From contig CM065175.1 in NCBI GenBank assembly GCA_033026295.1, forward strand, positions 23,818,837 through 23,882,836: a stretch of 64,000 bases of DNA, in the 5' to 3' direction. Source of the DNA: Channa striata. Taxonomy: Eukaryota > Chordata > Actinopteri > Anabantiformes > Channidae. The position numbers and the translations under genes are program-made. The first letter of the stretch is position 1; each line of letters begins with the position of its first letter. The notes under the pieces were generated by a model. It searched no databases. It saw only the letters and a program-made list of their open reading frames with translations, and had not been told where the DNA came from. Shown here one piece after another: positions 14,408-28,953 of the stretch.

Positions 14408-14431
14408 CTCTCTCTCTCTCTCTCTCTCTCT
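14408..14431. repeat. (CT)n microsatellite
   Basis: A pyrimidine dinucleotide run within a longer pyrimidine-rich stretch in the rftn1 intron. Confidence 0.9.
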
Positions 14432-14984
14432 TGCTTTTACCACTACTGCTTTTTCCTCGCTGTCACTGCCTCAAAAACCTCCTCAACCCCTTCCCAACAC
14501 CAGTTAGAAGAGGAAAATCTTTGAAGGGTCTCTTCTGCTCTTAACCTCCTTCTTTGCCTCCACATCTCTCTGTATTTTTTCTTATCTCGTCTCTTCTGTG
14601 CAAAGACAGGGGAGCAAGTCGGGACAAAGTGGAAGTGATGTGATGGTAAAAGAAAAAACGGAGAGGGTTAAAGACCTCCAGCTTGACCGTCAGTGACCAG
14701 TATAAACACAACCAACATTTAATGTGTATTTTCAGATTTTTGTGCATTATGCACTAGTAAATTCTCGTCTGCCACAAAGCAATTTACAGCCCAGCTGTTT
14801 GAGGCTGGATCATATAAGATGCTTTGAGAAAAATGCTACCTTCAGCACACATGGCCTTAGTTTTTACAGCCTGCTTTTAATATTGTTCAGTCTCGTCTGC
14901 AGACACTGAAATTGGTTTTAAATGCAGATATGTGAGTTAATGGACAAATACTCTATAAATAACAAGTGCCCAAGGGAAACCGAT

Positions 14985-15750
14985 AGTTAGTTTTAAGTTA
15001 TAAGTACCTTGGCTTTTTATTTGAGGGGCTTTCTTTTAAAGCCCACATTGTCAACTCGGTCCGCAAATTGAGGGTGAAGCTTGGGTTTTATTATCGTAAC
15101 AAATCCTGCTTCTCCCTCAGAGCGTGTAAATGTCTTGTATCTGCAACCTTTTTACCTTTGCTCGATTATGGTGATGTGCTATACATGAGTGCCTCAACCA
15201 AACGTCTTCAGTCTCTAAATACAGTCTAACACAGTGAGGTTTGTTCCGGGTTGTGGTCGCCTAACCCATCACTGTGAATTGTTGAGCATTTGAAGATATA
15301 CTCACTAGATGATGCGGGTTTATAAGGCTCGTCTTGGCTTGGTTCCATCATATTTAGGCTTCTTCTTCTACAAAGAACCAAAAGCCATTAGGCTTTACGT
15401 TTTTGTGACATTTTTCAGCTCCCTGTTCCACATGTTTGGACTGAAATGGGGAAGCGAGCGTTCCGTTTTGCCTCACCCTTTGCTTGGAATACTCTCCAAA
15501 CAGAGCTGACGATATCTCAACATTTCACTTGAATCCTTCCGTTCTTTCCTAATCACCAGACAATGAGTCTGTTGTCCTCAACTACAATGCTAAATTGTTT
15601 GTAATACATAAAATCTTGTTCACTTTAAAGTGTGTAGTCAAAATTATGACTTGTGCTTCTGACCTAATTGGAGAGGTTGCCCTTGTAAATGAGATCTTGG
15701 TCATATTTATCTGGTTATATATTGGGTTAAATAAAATAAAATACCAATAA
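14985..15750 (+). mobile_element. Non-LTR retrotransposon (LINE) 3' fragment, decayed
   Basis: In the plus frame around 15,035-15,200 the translation includes RKLRVKLGFYYRNKSCFSLR and then FLPLLDYGDVLYMSAS. This is characteristic of the C-terminal part of a fish LINE reverse-transcriptase polyprotein. It is followed, with frameshifts, by pieces resembling THHCEL, VYKARLGLVPSYLG and AFRFASPFAWNTLQ. The 3' end (about 15,685-15,750) has the familiar tail AATGAGATCTTGGTC, then TTATCTGG, then GGTTAAATAAAATAAAAT. Stops and frameshifts make it non-functional. The catalytic part of the reverse transcriptase is missing, so this is a 5'-truncated copy. The exact family (Rex1, L2 or similar) is not settled. 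Confidence 0.8.
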
Positions 15751-17366
15751 ACTGCATTATTATGCTTACAGTAACAATGACAAGGTGCTGATGTTCAGCA
15801 GCATTGTTTAACATGTTTAACGCCTCAGTTTGGTGTGTTAACATGCAAACATTTTGCTAATTAGCACTCAACAAGCAGTAGCTCTGGAAGTGTGGGTGTT
15901 GGCCATGTCATTTGTTTACGAGTATTTGCTCACAAATAAAGGTGTTAACCTGACAATGGCCCTGGAAGAAAAGTCAGTAGGCAAAATCCCATTTTCAACT
16001 ATGCATATTTGCTGAGATTTTAACACAGCTCATAAAATCAGGTGATATAACAATGGTGATGTTCTGCATAAATTCTTGTGATAAGTCATGTTTGTGGCAT
16101 TGGACTTGAATATGTAATCATCATCTTTATAATTTTATGCAGAACGTAAAGCTACGTCGTGTTCGTGTTAACTCTGGGGGGATAGAATGGGTTCTAATTA
16201 AATTCTTACTAGTTTTTATTAAGTTGAAGGTAATTGCGGGGCGAAAAAGTCCTTTACTCAACGTTCTTGAGTAACGTTAACTTATAAGAATTAAAACTAC
16301 TTGACCAGTGGTAGGCAGCAATTCACAAAAAGGTACTTAGTTAGCGCAGGTATTAACAAGGTCATGAAGGCATATATTATTTGGGACAAAGCATCCTGGT
16401 GCAATTTATCAACCCAGTGCAATTGACTTTTTTTGCTCTTGGAAAATCCTTTGCTGACATTTGCTCAGGACAGAGGGAGGATTGCATTGTTTTTTGAAAG
16501 TGCATTGCTGCAAGTAAAATATATTTCCCGTTTTAGCATTTTACATTATGTGGAATTGATCTGATCAATATTTAATTACAGCTAATTGACGAAAGTGGTG
16601 TGTGTATAGTGTAGTATTGTTACAATAGTAATGCATAGTAATAGTAATGGTCATTAATATTGGAGGGCGGGTGTGGTTAACAAACCATGACTGAAGGCGC
16701 GATATGACCAAGGTAGAAAGTCATGTACGACCGAAGTTTAGTATACTGAAGTTACACAAGTAATCGTTACTTGATATTTTTAAGGCAAAGAATTTGCACA
16801 GTTAATCAGACGGCTGATAAAGTGCAGCTCAGACAATCAAAGTCGTAGACGATGCCATGTTAGTTGGCCCAATGTAAATCTAAAAAAAACTGTACACCTA
16901 ACTTGAATGATGTAATGAATTTGTTTGAAATAATAATTCAGAGTACACTATATGTACATTTTTAAGTACTGTTGCTTTAATTGTGTAAACTAAATTGAAA
17001 TTGTGTGCTATTGTAAGTAGAAACAGAATTCCGAGTCCGATCTACTTGGTTTCTTGCCTGCTTTTTCTTAAGTAAGCTCACAGGAAATAAAATTTACAGT
17101 GCAATCCAGTCTACCAATACCAGTCAGTGCTGTAGGAGGTTAATGGATATTGTGAAAGTGTTGTCAATTATATTATTGTGATTACACTGATTGTTACTGA
17201 TAATGACAATTTTGTGTGGTATAAAAACATAAAAAAATGCAACAAGTAGCATCTCTCCATAACTGTACTGTTACATTCAGTCAGTGCTACTTTGGATCTT
17301 ATTGTATTATATTCCTTTTTTGTTTTATTCCGTACGGCAACCTTGAGTGTCATGAATAAATAACAT

Positions 17367-17387
17367 TTATTATTATTATTATTATTC
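17367..17387. repeat. (TTA)n microsatellite
   Basis: A short trinucleotide TTA run in the rftn1 intron. Confidence 0.9.
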
Positions 17388-19439
17388 TTTGTTACATTTC
17401 ATTGTTTAGGCCACCGAGGAGAATAAATGCCAGACAAAACCCAGCTTAGGTGGGTTTACTGTCCATTACACCACAGCAGGGTGTGAACAGTATCGACCCC
17501 TCTGTCTTTTCACCTCTCAACAGGAGCGTAGCAGTCAGGGCACCTCCTCTGCGCACTAATCTATGTCTGTATACTGGTCTCTTCTTCTCTCTCTCCATCT
17601 CTCCGAGGTCCAGGACGCCGTCATTAGCAGCTGGGGCTCAGAGTGCAGCTCGGTGGAGCCCTGGGGCCAAAGCTCTTTGCTTTAATTACCCACATAATGA
17701 GTCACTGGGAAAGTCACTGGGTCTGCTGGTGACTCCCTCCCTCGTTCTCCCTCTTTCACTCACATGTGTGCATATTCCTCTCCGACTTATGTGCTCAAAC
17801 ACTCATTCACCCATTGGTGCACACAACCGCACAGTTGCTACCTCCACCTAATGACTGCAGGCGTGCTCACTCACTAGCTCGCTCGCTTTGATTTTAAAGC
17901 ACATTTTTATTCCCTCGCTCAGCTGCTTGTTTGGTCCGTCAGACAGCTAAATCCGACAGTGGAAATGACATATGCTACAGGTTATTTTCAGTCAGATCTC
18001 CGTCCCCGCTGAAACAGTCGAACAGTTCCCATAAAGCAAAACCGCCCTTTCATTTGTCAAACAACAAACCGTTTGCACCGCCGCCAACATACAATAGAGG
18101 CAAACAGGCACAGCCTACAGGCTCAGTTGAGTCTCAGCTGCAGGAACATTTCTTCTGTCTCTGTGTGATCACCTGCATTGTCTTTTTAAAGCAGCCAACA
18201 CACAATACACTTGTTATTCTCATTTACACGTGTGTCCGTTTCTGTTGTTAGACAATGAAACAAGCATCACGTTGGGACCTGTTCCTGTTAACCAGGCATT
18301 TGCCGTGCTGCTGCTGCGACTGATTCATTTAGCAAGTCCCTATTTTCTGATCATAAAATTGTCAAAAAGAACATAAACAGAGGTTAATAACAACAAGTAT
18401 GTCGGAATAGACTATATTGGCATTTACAATAAACAATCATCAGACTGTTATAGATGTAATAAAAAGTCTTTTTAATAAATCTGCCATAAAGCTCCGGGAC
18501 TGTTCTCCCAGAAGCCAGTTTTTCCCTTAACAAGCAAAACTCACGCAACAGAGAATATAACAGTGTTAACTCTAAGCTTTGTTACCTCTTTTCTTAATAT
18601 TACAAACTGTTGTGCAGCATTTTGTTATCTAATTAATCTTTAATCTTCCGAATCTCCGTTGCTCAAAGCGACCTTCCTATAATCTCCTTCACCTTCATGT
18701 GTACCTCCAGAAACAATGCAGCATTGTTGCTGGGTTTATTTTTAAAGACTGAGGCTGTTTTTGGCCTCAACGCCTACTAACTTGTGCACTTTCACTCCCT
18801 CCCTCAGCTCAGACGTGTAGAGATTCAATCCGATGGAAGAACCATATCCACAAACTATATACTTTAAAAGTCAAAATGAAATTATATTATAGGGCACAAT
18901 TTCCTGCACACACACGCTTGAGATACGTGCTCTCCGTGTGCCTTCACACCTCCTGCGCTCTGCCGCCTCACATTTTCACAGTAACACTGAGACCGACGGG
19001 ATCACACCTGCATGTGGAGCAGAGCGGTCGACTCCTGTTCGCTTCTCAGACGTTGCGAATGGACACGATGACGCATGGTGCAGTTCTGAACTGCTGCGTC
19101 CGGGTCAAATCCCACTGCTACGAGGTGCTTCTTTTAAAGCAGTTCAACAGTCAATGCGAAAGCACAACTAGCAATAATGTTAATTATGAGTTTGGAGTTT
19201 TTGTTTTCATATCTGTCCTCACTGCTGCACTTGGCCACAACTCAAACATTCACATTTCTACTTTAGAATGTCTTGTCACTACACCACTGGGCAAAGTGGA
19301 AAAGAAACTGGGGGAAATGGTGGAGCACGTTGCCTGAGGCGAAAATTCGAAAAAGCCAACTTGTGGCGCTCGGAGGAGCGAGGAAAATGTGGATGCGGGA
19401 AGCGAATGAGACACGCTTTTTTGCTCCTTCAACAACTCC

Positions 19440-19625
19440 CGTTAAGATGCCCTTGAGCAAGGTGCTTAACGGCCGACTGCTCCGTCGCAGTTGCTGACTG
19501 GCTCCAGACTGTGGTCGTGTTTGGGCAGCTCCCAGGTCTTAATGTCTGTAACTGAGCGAGTGTGAAGGGTGTTGCTGAATGAAAGCACACAGCAGAGCTT
19601 TTCTGGGTAAATAAAGATAAAGACA
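19440..19625 (+). repeat. Teleost interspersed repeat tail
   Basis: Contains CCCTTGAGCAAGGTGCTTAA, a phrase shared by a very common fish repeat, followed by a short spacer, GTGTGAAGGGTGTTGCTGAA and an AATAAAGATAAA-type tail. I recognise it as a decayed copy of a dispersed family but cannot name the subfamily. The short reading frames crossing it are not genes. Confidence 0.6.
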
Positions 19626-20857
19626 AATAGCCTGGATGGCCAGCTAAATGCTAATGCAATTGCTTTCTCTTTGTCTAGACGCAGCATTTAAGGCCGCCTG
19701 GGCAAATTTCTAAATACATATGCATCTCTCGATCTGTCTCCAGAGCTTTGGCGGAAGCTTTTACCGGCGATGGGGAGAAAAGCAAGTCAAATTCATCTAC
19801 TGTTCCCCTCGCTTAATGACTGAAGCACTGTATGCTGAAGGCACACGGCTAAATGAAAATGTTGGATGTCTTGATGGAGGAAAACTACCTGTAATTTGTT
19901 CAGGCAGTAAAAAGGTTTATATATAGAACGAAAAAAGGTCTGTGTCTTTTCCTTCTGTGCATTCTCTCTCTCCCCCTCTCTCTCTCCCCCCCTTTCTCTT
20001 GGGAATTGAAGTGCGCCGCCATCACCAGTCTTCAGGCTGACAGGAGGCCTCCAGAGTGCGTTTTGTCCGCTCGATGCCACCTCCTCCGCTGACAGCCCTC
20101 AGTTGCCTGGAGACGCCGCTTGAGAGACAAGCTGTGGTAAATGAGCAGGTTGTTGATCAAAGCCCACGACAGCTCAACTGCTGCGTTTTCAACAGCGCGT
20201 CGCTCAGGCTCCGCACACCACTCTCACTTCCTGTTCTCTGCTAACTACAAGTTGTGGGCTTTTCCGTATAGTGCACCCTGACATTAGCCTCCTGTCGCAA
20301 ATCACATTCGAAGCTTTTTCTGCCGAGACACGCTGGCTTGATTGGGGGGTTTTCTGCTATTAGCAATGCAAAAGAGAACAAATTTGAATTTTAAAACACG
20401 GGGTTCTGTGATGATTAAGCTCTCTGACAGGCTTGGGATGTTTTGGTGGCACTGTGAGTCTGCCATTAGATGCTTTGTGCTGTTGATTGTGGCGCATAAT
20501 TTGGTCCGTACACTGTAAGACTGCCACCAGGCCAAACAAGCAGCGTTCCTGCTGCTGTCACTTTACAGCAAATGACTGAGCTCGGTGTTGGACGGGGAAA
20601 TAACAAACACGGCAAATCCTCGACTGTTTTACACGTTCAGAAACATTCTGAAGAATTTGTATAGTGGCAACGCTACACATGATTATTTTAAGTGGAAGCT
20701 CGTTCACGAGAGCATCAGCCACCGTGCTCCTTTCGGCTGCCACCCACCTCGGCGCCACCACTGCCAATACGTTTGCTTAAAGTGGAAACAATGGAGCTGG
20801 CAGTGCGAAACACTCACTGTTTGGAGGATATTCAAATATACTTAACTATAATATATC

Positions 20858-21030
20858 TGTGACTGAGTGGGTAAAGTGGGTTGGCTCTCCTTGTTCTCCG
20901 GCCAAATTGTCTGAGCAAGACGCTGAACCCCAGCCACTCTTGTGCTTTGCATTATAGCTCACTGTAATTTTGTGTGTATATGTGACTGAGAGGCAAACTG
21001 TAAAGCTCTTTAAATACAAGCAGTACACAC
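20858..21030 (+). repeat. Teleost interspersed repeat tail
   Basis: Carries TGAGCAAGACGCTGAACCCC followed downstream by GTGACTGAGAGGCAAACTGT and TAAAGCTCTTT. These correspond to the usual repeat phrases TTGAGCAAGACACTTAACCCC and TGTAAAGCGCTTTGA. It is probably a degraded copy of the same general class as the repeat near 19.5 kb. Confidence 0.5.
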
Positions 21031-23303
21031 ACACCCTTCAGTATGCATAGTACCCTCGCAGGCTGAATTTCTACATTGTCTGCAATATTATTAGTATTTT
21101 TACATGCGTGCATTTTAATGTACCTGTTTTTTTTAAAGGGTGACCAAAACTTTTTTCTTGCTTTACTTGCTTCCCACGGTTCTACTTTAATTTAATGTAT
21201 ATAACTAGCATTAAACTTAACTCTGCCTTCCATGTATTAAAATATCTCTCAGCTACAAGCTGAAAATTTCCCCTGTCGTTTCAGATGAAGTCATCTGGAA
21301 ATTTTTTAGTTTTGATGATTTCATCTTAAGTTGCTGCTTCTGGTTGTTAGTGTGAGCAACCTGTTGATATCATCAACAGTTGTCATCTATTTTTTATTCT
21401 ATTTTTTTAAATTCCTTCAGGTGACATCATTAAGAGGAGTTTCTTTAAGTAGAAGCAGAGGATTTTTTTATATGTAAGCAGAGAGTTTTAATCCATTGAA
21501 GACAGAAAAGTTTGATACCATACATGCATTATTGTAATGAGAAACATTGGCGGCAAGTTGGAAATTGGTGAAATTACCCTTTAAATAAATTTCTTTTTAA
21601 CTTTATGATAACGCATTAAATTTTATATGGCCAAAAGTTTTAGATGCCTAAATTAAAGAGTTGGTAGTAACACAGCTGAAATATTGATTTAGTGGAAGTA
21701 CATTGTGACAGAAAAGAAAACAGCTTTTCTAAATTACTTTAACGTGAGATCGGTTACTGAGTAAATGGACTCACGTGAGTTTGGGTTGGTGAACATTGTT
21801 CACCGATCGTGTGCACATGTGGTTGCAGTCAACATAAGGGGAGGAAGGCACAGAAAGGAATAAGCGATTCACACCAAAATCTCTTACACCCAGCCTGGAT
21901 CCCTTAACATTGCTCCAGCTCACCCATCGAAATGTCTGCAGCGAGAGCTCCGCTTGCCTCCTCAATTACTAGCAGAGCGCTGACAGGAGAAGAAGCCGAC
22001 ACGTCACTTCAGATACTCTGCGAGCAGAAAGCTTGTCCAAGCTACCTGTCTGGGAGAAGTTCGGTGCGAGTGTGGAGGCGAGTGTCAGTGTCATCGCTGT
22101 GACATCACTCAGAGCTTTGGGACATCACACTTTACTGCCGCATGTGCTGTGATCTACAGCAGATTCCAGGAAACATCTGGAAGCTTGTACATGTGGAAAA
22201 CTCACTTGGAATCTGAGCCAGACCTTTACAAAATGGGTTTGTCGCTTTATTTAAAATCATTTTTACTGCTTTGTTGTTGAGCATGTGAGCAATGGAAACT
22301 GAAAAGTACAGTTGCAAGTTGGAGGAACTGTTCTTGAATTTAGACATACGAGAGTTTTTATTGCCACCAAATTGTAAGGTACTGATGCAGTAATGCAGCT
22401 GCTGTCAGAGTTGATCGTCACAAACCACTGCCCTAAAAAATACAACCCATGACATCAGTGTTGTAAAAGCCTCAGTAATCAAAGAGCAGGAGATGAACTT
22501 GTAGAGGACACAGTTCTGTAAAGCAGCACCTGACAAAAATGTCTTTGAAAGGCAGATCAAAGGCCTCCATAATCCTCCGTGTAACACTAAATATGTTTCT
22601 CTTATAGACTCCACCAACCGTTAGCCAGCCTGCTCCACACTTACATAATGAGGTGTCAGCCTAAAAATAACAACAAAGTGTGAAATGGTTCCAGGCTTGT
22701 AACTTGCTGCTGACTGTGAAACTGTACGAGAGCTCTGGTGACCTGTTTGTTGCAGAGCGGCGGGGCCGTTCTGTCTGGAGCCTCTAAACTGCATTAAAAG
22801 ACCAAACCGAGCATCCGAGTCTTTTATCTGTGTCGGCCAGCTTTTAAACCGGGGCTTGACTCTAAAATGACTGGTGTTTCCCTTCAAACCAAAGGCCTGG
22901 CGCACAGCAGAGGAGATTTTCAAATCTTAAATGATTTTAAAATGTGGGGGACCACAGACATAAAGAGTAAAAAAAAATTACACATAAATCTTAAGGACAC
23001 AGACACAGGAAGACTCAAGAATAACCACTACACAATTTGAGTTCATAGGAAAGAATTTCAGTGACATTAGCAGTGAACTGGGATCACACAGACACCTTCA
23101 TCATGTAGAGTCAACACAAAACCAGGATTAAGACAGTGTTGGGGATTTCCAGCACATTCAGATTGTTTGGGCCAATAATGAGTTCCAACCAGCCTCAACT
23201 TGGGTCAATTAAAAAAGATTAAAAATCTATATGAATTATTAGTCCTTATATTAATCCCCATTTGGAGTTTGAAAAAGAGTAATGTAGAATTCTCCCGTTT
23301 TTA

Positions 23304-23585
23304 GATTAGATTACATTGGATTAGATTAGATTCAACTTTATTGTCATTACAAGGCAACGAAATGCAGTTTATGTCTAACCAGAAATGTGCAGGATATAGG
23401 TTATAAATTACCTCGAGTAATTAAAGTACCCAAGTACTTTACATGATGATTCAGATACACTCATTCACACATATCTGTTGCTGCCACGCATGGCGCCCAC
23501 TTTGACCTGTAGACTGGAGGAACTGGAAATCAAAGTGCTGACATACTAGTATTGGTGACCTCCTGAGCCACAGCTGACCCAGGTA
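23304..23585 (+). repeat. Teleost interspersed repeat fragment
   Basis: Begins with tandem GATTAGATTA units, continues into TTCAACTTTATTGTCATTAC and CAACGAAATGCAGTTTA, and ends with a segment containing TGAGCCACAGCTGACCC. These phrases recur widely in fish genomes. No coding capacity remains. Confidence 0.6.
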
Positions 23586-24236
23586 CAGCAGGTAGGAGGA
23601 AGGGGGCAGTTTGGGATTGTGGGGGATCCGGTCTCAAAGAGAGAAAACTTGCATATTTGCTCAGTTATTAAGTTATGTGACACATCAGGCCAGCACGTAC
23701 ACTAAACGGCAACTGCTAAATTTCCCACCGATAAACTCGCTTTGTTGTTGTAGTTTTACGTGCTGGGTTTTTGTACATCTTCTCCTGTCTGCTGCCTGCT
23801 CTGTGTGGATGAGCTGAGCCCCACCCTCGGAGCAGAGAGCAGAGCCCGACAGTGAGGAAACTGCATCATAAATAACACGGCTGTATTTTCACATCCATTG
23901 TTTCTCACTCGGCGCGTACGTCAAGTGCAAATCTGTGAATCCGTCAGCATTTTTTACATTTGCATAGACATAAACTTTAGTTGCATTTGTGATGAAACAC
24001 TTGCACTTTCAAGCTTATACTAGTGAGGCAAGGTGTCATCATAACAGAACTGTGTTAACAATGGAGCCAAAGCTATTTGCATTGATTATCACGTTGACTT
24101 TGACAGCAGTCGTCAATATACCAACAAATAAGTTTCCCAAGGCTAAAACGTAGTAGCAATTGTAAATTTCTGTGTTGTCCTTATCTTTACAGATGTGTTT
24201 TTTATTGCAAGAAACAAATCTAGCAGCTGTAACAGA

Positions 24237-24258
24237 TTTTTTTTTTTTTTTTTTTTTT
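24237..24258. repeat. Poly(T) tract
   Basis: Twenty-two consecutive T. It might be the poly(A) tail of an antisense retro-insertion, but no insert body is recognisable beside it. Confidence 0.9.
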
Positions 24259-27200
24259 ATTTTGTAAAAAGACTGAAACTATCCATTTCAAGACTCGTTC
24301 TGATCTAGTTCCAGCCGTAACACACTAAGCAAACACTATGTCATCTAATCCTAATTCAGACTTCAGACGGGAAGAAAATGGATGGATGGTTTTCGAAAGC
24401 TGAGAGTTTCACTGGGCTGCACTGGAGGGCCGTGGGGAACCAGAGACCGAGCGTATGCTAATAGAAACACAGAGCTAATCCATCACCCAGTCTCTTCAGA
24501 AGTAATTAAGTCAAATTATAGACGGCCCCTGCACCCGCACCTTAATCTCCCTCCAGATGGAGACCCTGCTGAGCAACAGGTGGCCTCCCTTCATACAAAC
24601 CTGCATCCCACCACTGTCATTTGAAACCGTGGAAACAATGCTGGACCCAAACAGCCAGACACCCGAGTGAAATATGAGATTGATGTGTAATTATGACAGA
24701 GCGAGTGTACGTGCGCGATATCTATTTCATAATTAACCACCTACTGTGCCTCTGTGACACCTGTCTCTGTCTTTTGTCTATGATTATCACAATAGACTGA
24801 CTAAAGAGATGCACACAAATGGCTCCCTCAAATTTGCACAGTTCAGGAAGTTCAAGTCATCAAGTATGTGTGAAATAAAGCAAAAGCAGTACCTACAAAT
24901 GAGCAAAGGCTGGTTTTCAAAGCACACTTTCCTCATTATCTGCTTCTGTTATTTCCAGGAATTTAAAGGATATAATTAGAATCTCATTATAATTTGTCAG
25001 AGAAGATTATCTCAGCTGTGTGTTGGTGAAAATAGCTGTAAACTATGAGGTTCAGCATTTCTATAGTAAGAAACAGAACTTTTATTTATGTAGACGTAAA
25101 ACATGCATGGCCCCACTGCTTCCTTTCATACATTTAGATTTTTTTCGCACGGCCCTAAACATGCACAAAAAAACTAAACTGTAAAATGATAAACATATGT
25201 ACAGCTGCCTATACAGTGGGCGACCATTGCACTTTAAATTCAATAGCGTCTGCACAGTGTGTTCACACATATCATCTTGCAGTATAAACTCCATCTAATC
25301 AGGGTGCCATCGCCCATAGTCGCAGGACAATAGACAATTATACGTCCACGCCGCGCACTGAACTTTGATTGCTTCTACTTCTCTCTGTCTTCCATGACTG
25401 CAAATCCACCACGCCGACAAATCACTCTCTGCATCCCACGTGGGTGTGCAATCAAACTGTAACATGCACACAAATCGACCCCAATCAGCACCCTATTTTT
25501 GAATGCCACCCCTTGACGCGACAGGTTGAAGACACAAGCAGGTCTGAAGTGTCTCTATTCCCATTTGACAGTGACTTTGGGTAAATTGTGAGTCCACGCT
25601 TGCAAGAATGAAATCATATTAAAGGTCTGCAAGGCCACCGCAGACAGAGCTCGTTGCAGAGTGACTCGCGGTGTTGTGTAAAGATGCTGCTCTCGTCGGT
25701 GCAGCTTCAGAAAGACTCGATTTAGCTTTGCTCAACGTTTTCCATGAATTTCAGATTTGTCAATTTCGCATCTGCTTCTGTTCCATTTACATCCTTGATG
25801 ATGTGTCCTTCACATCCACTTCTAACAGGAGCATACTTTATAAACATGGCTTAAAATATCCAGTGTCTGACTCCTAACAAATCCAGTGAGGGGAGGTTCA
25901 AACGAATGCGAGCGGGAATCTTTTTGGCACATGGAGACGGACAACCGAAACTGTGTGCAAAAGGACATTAAATGGCTGCTTCATGGTCTCTCATCTATGC
26001 AGGAGAAACCGATTAAGCCAAGGTATTAATGGAAATCCAAACCATTTAGTGAAATTTGATGACCACACTGCCGTTTCTAATCAATCCAAGGATCATGTAT
26101 TAGCTCTGATTATAACCTGATGTCTGTTTTTGGACCAAATTTACCGTCTCATTACAGTTTTATCCCATTGCTTTGTAAGTTTGTTGTCCCCACTGAGGAC
26201 ACAGCAAGCAGAGGTCAATACCACGTGTGCTTTGTTGTGTTATCTCTGTTTGCATTAAACCTCATTTCTAAATGTGATTTGTTTTGTTGTTGGTGATAAT
26301 GTACTTGAAAAATTGAAGATTTTCCCATTTTGATAACGGCTACTGAGAAATGACACCGATTCTAACGAAATGATTGATGGCCGCCATGAAAAAGTGAATA
26401 AATATTCCTTTACTTACAAAGCTGTTATGTTTGTTGATGATTGGAAGATTTTTAGGTATTTTAGCACCTGCTGATGGTTGTGACATGTTTCTCTCTACAG
26501 GGTTTTACAAGATGAGCAGTTTATATCAAGCAGCGGGGAGGCAGCTGAGAATTTCATTACAAAGCCGACAGATCATTGTCATTCACGTACAGTAGCATTT
26601 TCTCGAGAAATGCTGAGGGTGTGCTTTGGAACACCATTGTGCTGTAGAGTGAAAACTCATAACTGAGATTCTGATTTGCTTGTTTTCACTTCAGCTGAGT
26701 GATCACATGGTTCCTTTATGAGCTCAGAAAAATGTCTGACCTCTTGAGCTCATAAAATCATTTCACTGCCCCCCTTGGAATGTCAAGCATGCGTTCTCCT
26801 AAAGCTAAACTCACGCCTGTTCACATTTCAGGTCACCAAACCGCAGCTCGCACACATGAATGTCATTTGAGACGCGTTTAACGCGTGAAGGTTTGCTATG
26901 ACAGCATGCACACTTTTGCAGGAAGTGAGATCAAGGCTGAGGTCATTTCCTGTATATTCTCACCCCGTGTCTTCTCACAGGCTTTTGAAGCGAGTGTCTA
27001 ACAATAGCAGGCATCATCACTTTCTATCTAGACACATAAATACATTTGTTCCTCTTTGGGAGGTGCTATCACAGCCACGCTGAAGGCCAGCGGAGGTGTT
27101 TTGTTAAATTTAGATTGTTTGCCCCTCTGCTGTGGAGACCCTGATTGCATTTCTACACAATCAATACTGGCATATTGGATCTGAGTGAGAGGCCAGTAAG

Positions 27201-27790
27201 AGCCAATAAAGCTTTGAGGCAGCGCTCGGGTGCATTGTCTGTCAGAAAACAGCGGAGGCCGCATTAGGCGAGGCGACACACAGCCAGGCCGGATAAAACG
27301 GCAGTGTGCAAACACACGTAAACACGGGACAAACCAACACAGACGCTAAATAGACATGTCATCCAACTTCATGTGTACAAGCCACACACAGGCTCTGTCC
27401 TGGTTCCTGTATCGCTCTCCCCTCGTTTCCTCTCTCTTCAAGACTCTCACTCACTTACTCATCTCGTGACGCACGCGGGTCCCACACCCACATGCTGAAT
27501 GTGGATCTCAAAAATAAAACCTCGGGCGCCTTAGGATGTGTTCTTTTTTCTGACACTCGATAACAAGGTTGCTCGGAAAGGCAGTTATGACCAGCTGTTG
27601 CACGCCTGCTTTTTTTTTTGAATTTCACTTCTCCCTCCATCTTATATTCCCCACCTTCATATCTCACACAACAAGAACTGGCACCCAGCTGAGAAACCTG
27701 TTACACACCTATCGTTGAGGCCTGAACAACCTGAATCAAATCATGAGGAGAATATTTTTGTGAGCGATGGAAATTGCATTTGCTGCAGCA

Positions 27791-27792
<2 letters not shown>

Positions 27793-27873
<81 letters not shown>
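27793..27873. repeat. (AC)n microsatellite, 81 bp
   Basis: The longest perfect dinucleotide array in the window. It is complementary to the TG array about 1.1 kb to the right. Confidence 0.97.
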
Positions 27874-27875
<2 letters not shown>

Positions 27876-28952
27876 TGCATATTAGAAACTGAGTTCAGTT
27901 AACTGCAGTAACAAAGCCTTCAGACACAGGAAATAGTCTGCGCAGAATATGAAGCATTACAAGGAAATCTAATCTTAAACATACTGCTGAGCGTGGGGCA
28001 GGGAGGGAGGGAGAAAGAGGAAGGAACCGAGCAGAAATCTACGTTTCCTGTTGCTGAAAACTTTGTCAGCAGTTGCAGCCGTTTGAAGCTTAACGAATGG
28101 AACCTGCTGAGCTCTGGCTCTGTCACACGCCTAAAGTGCTGCTCTGACATCTTTGTCTCAGCAAACGATGGCTTGGCGTTTTGCCGCCTGAGTGGCTCGA
28201 AACAGTACGAGCGGCAGCCACTTTGTATGCGACTAAGCGTGGACGGTGGCAGAAACAAGAAGCGGTGACGCTGGATTTGTAGCGTTCGCCTCGGAGGGCA
28301 GCTGATGCATATTTCATGCACATTTCTAAAAGATTCCACAATTTAGCGGTAATCACATTGAATACCTTCATCAGGAGCACTCAGTGTGCAGTGACAGGCC
28401 TTCTCCAAAGGAGGCTGGAATTATTAATTCAGTATTTTCCAATACATAATCACCACTTGCCCGTTTTGATTTCTCAGGCCGTCAGAAATACATTTTCCAT
28501 TAGAATCACATCAGCCTGCATCTAATTTACAATCATGTTTTGATTTGAGCGCCGCAGTCACACCCTGGACAGTGGGGACATAATGGAAATGTAATGTAAA
28601 AACCAGATGACCGTGAATTCACTCCTCAATGTCATTCTCCCCTTCAGTAACTGCGATTCAATTCCACCTCTCGAGCTGAGGAGCCAGGGGATAAACCCCG
28701 GCTCCCCCGCCATCCACGGAATAATCTCCCCTCGGAAAGCCACTCTGGCGTTCAGCGTTCCCGCTGACCTCTCCTGCGGCTCGGTCTTATATCTGAGTGG
28801 AGTGACGGGGAGCGCGGCTGCTCCCGCGTGTCACTCACCTGCCTCCACTGCTACAGCTCATATTAACAAGGGGACTCGAGGCTCTGGGGGTTTTGCATAT
28901 AAATGATGTGTCTAGCTCCCTAGATGATATCAAAAGGTGTGAGTCTGAGCTG

Positions 28953-28953
<1 letters not shown>
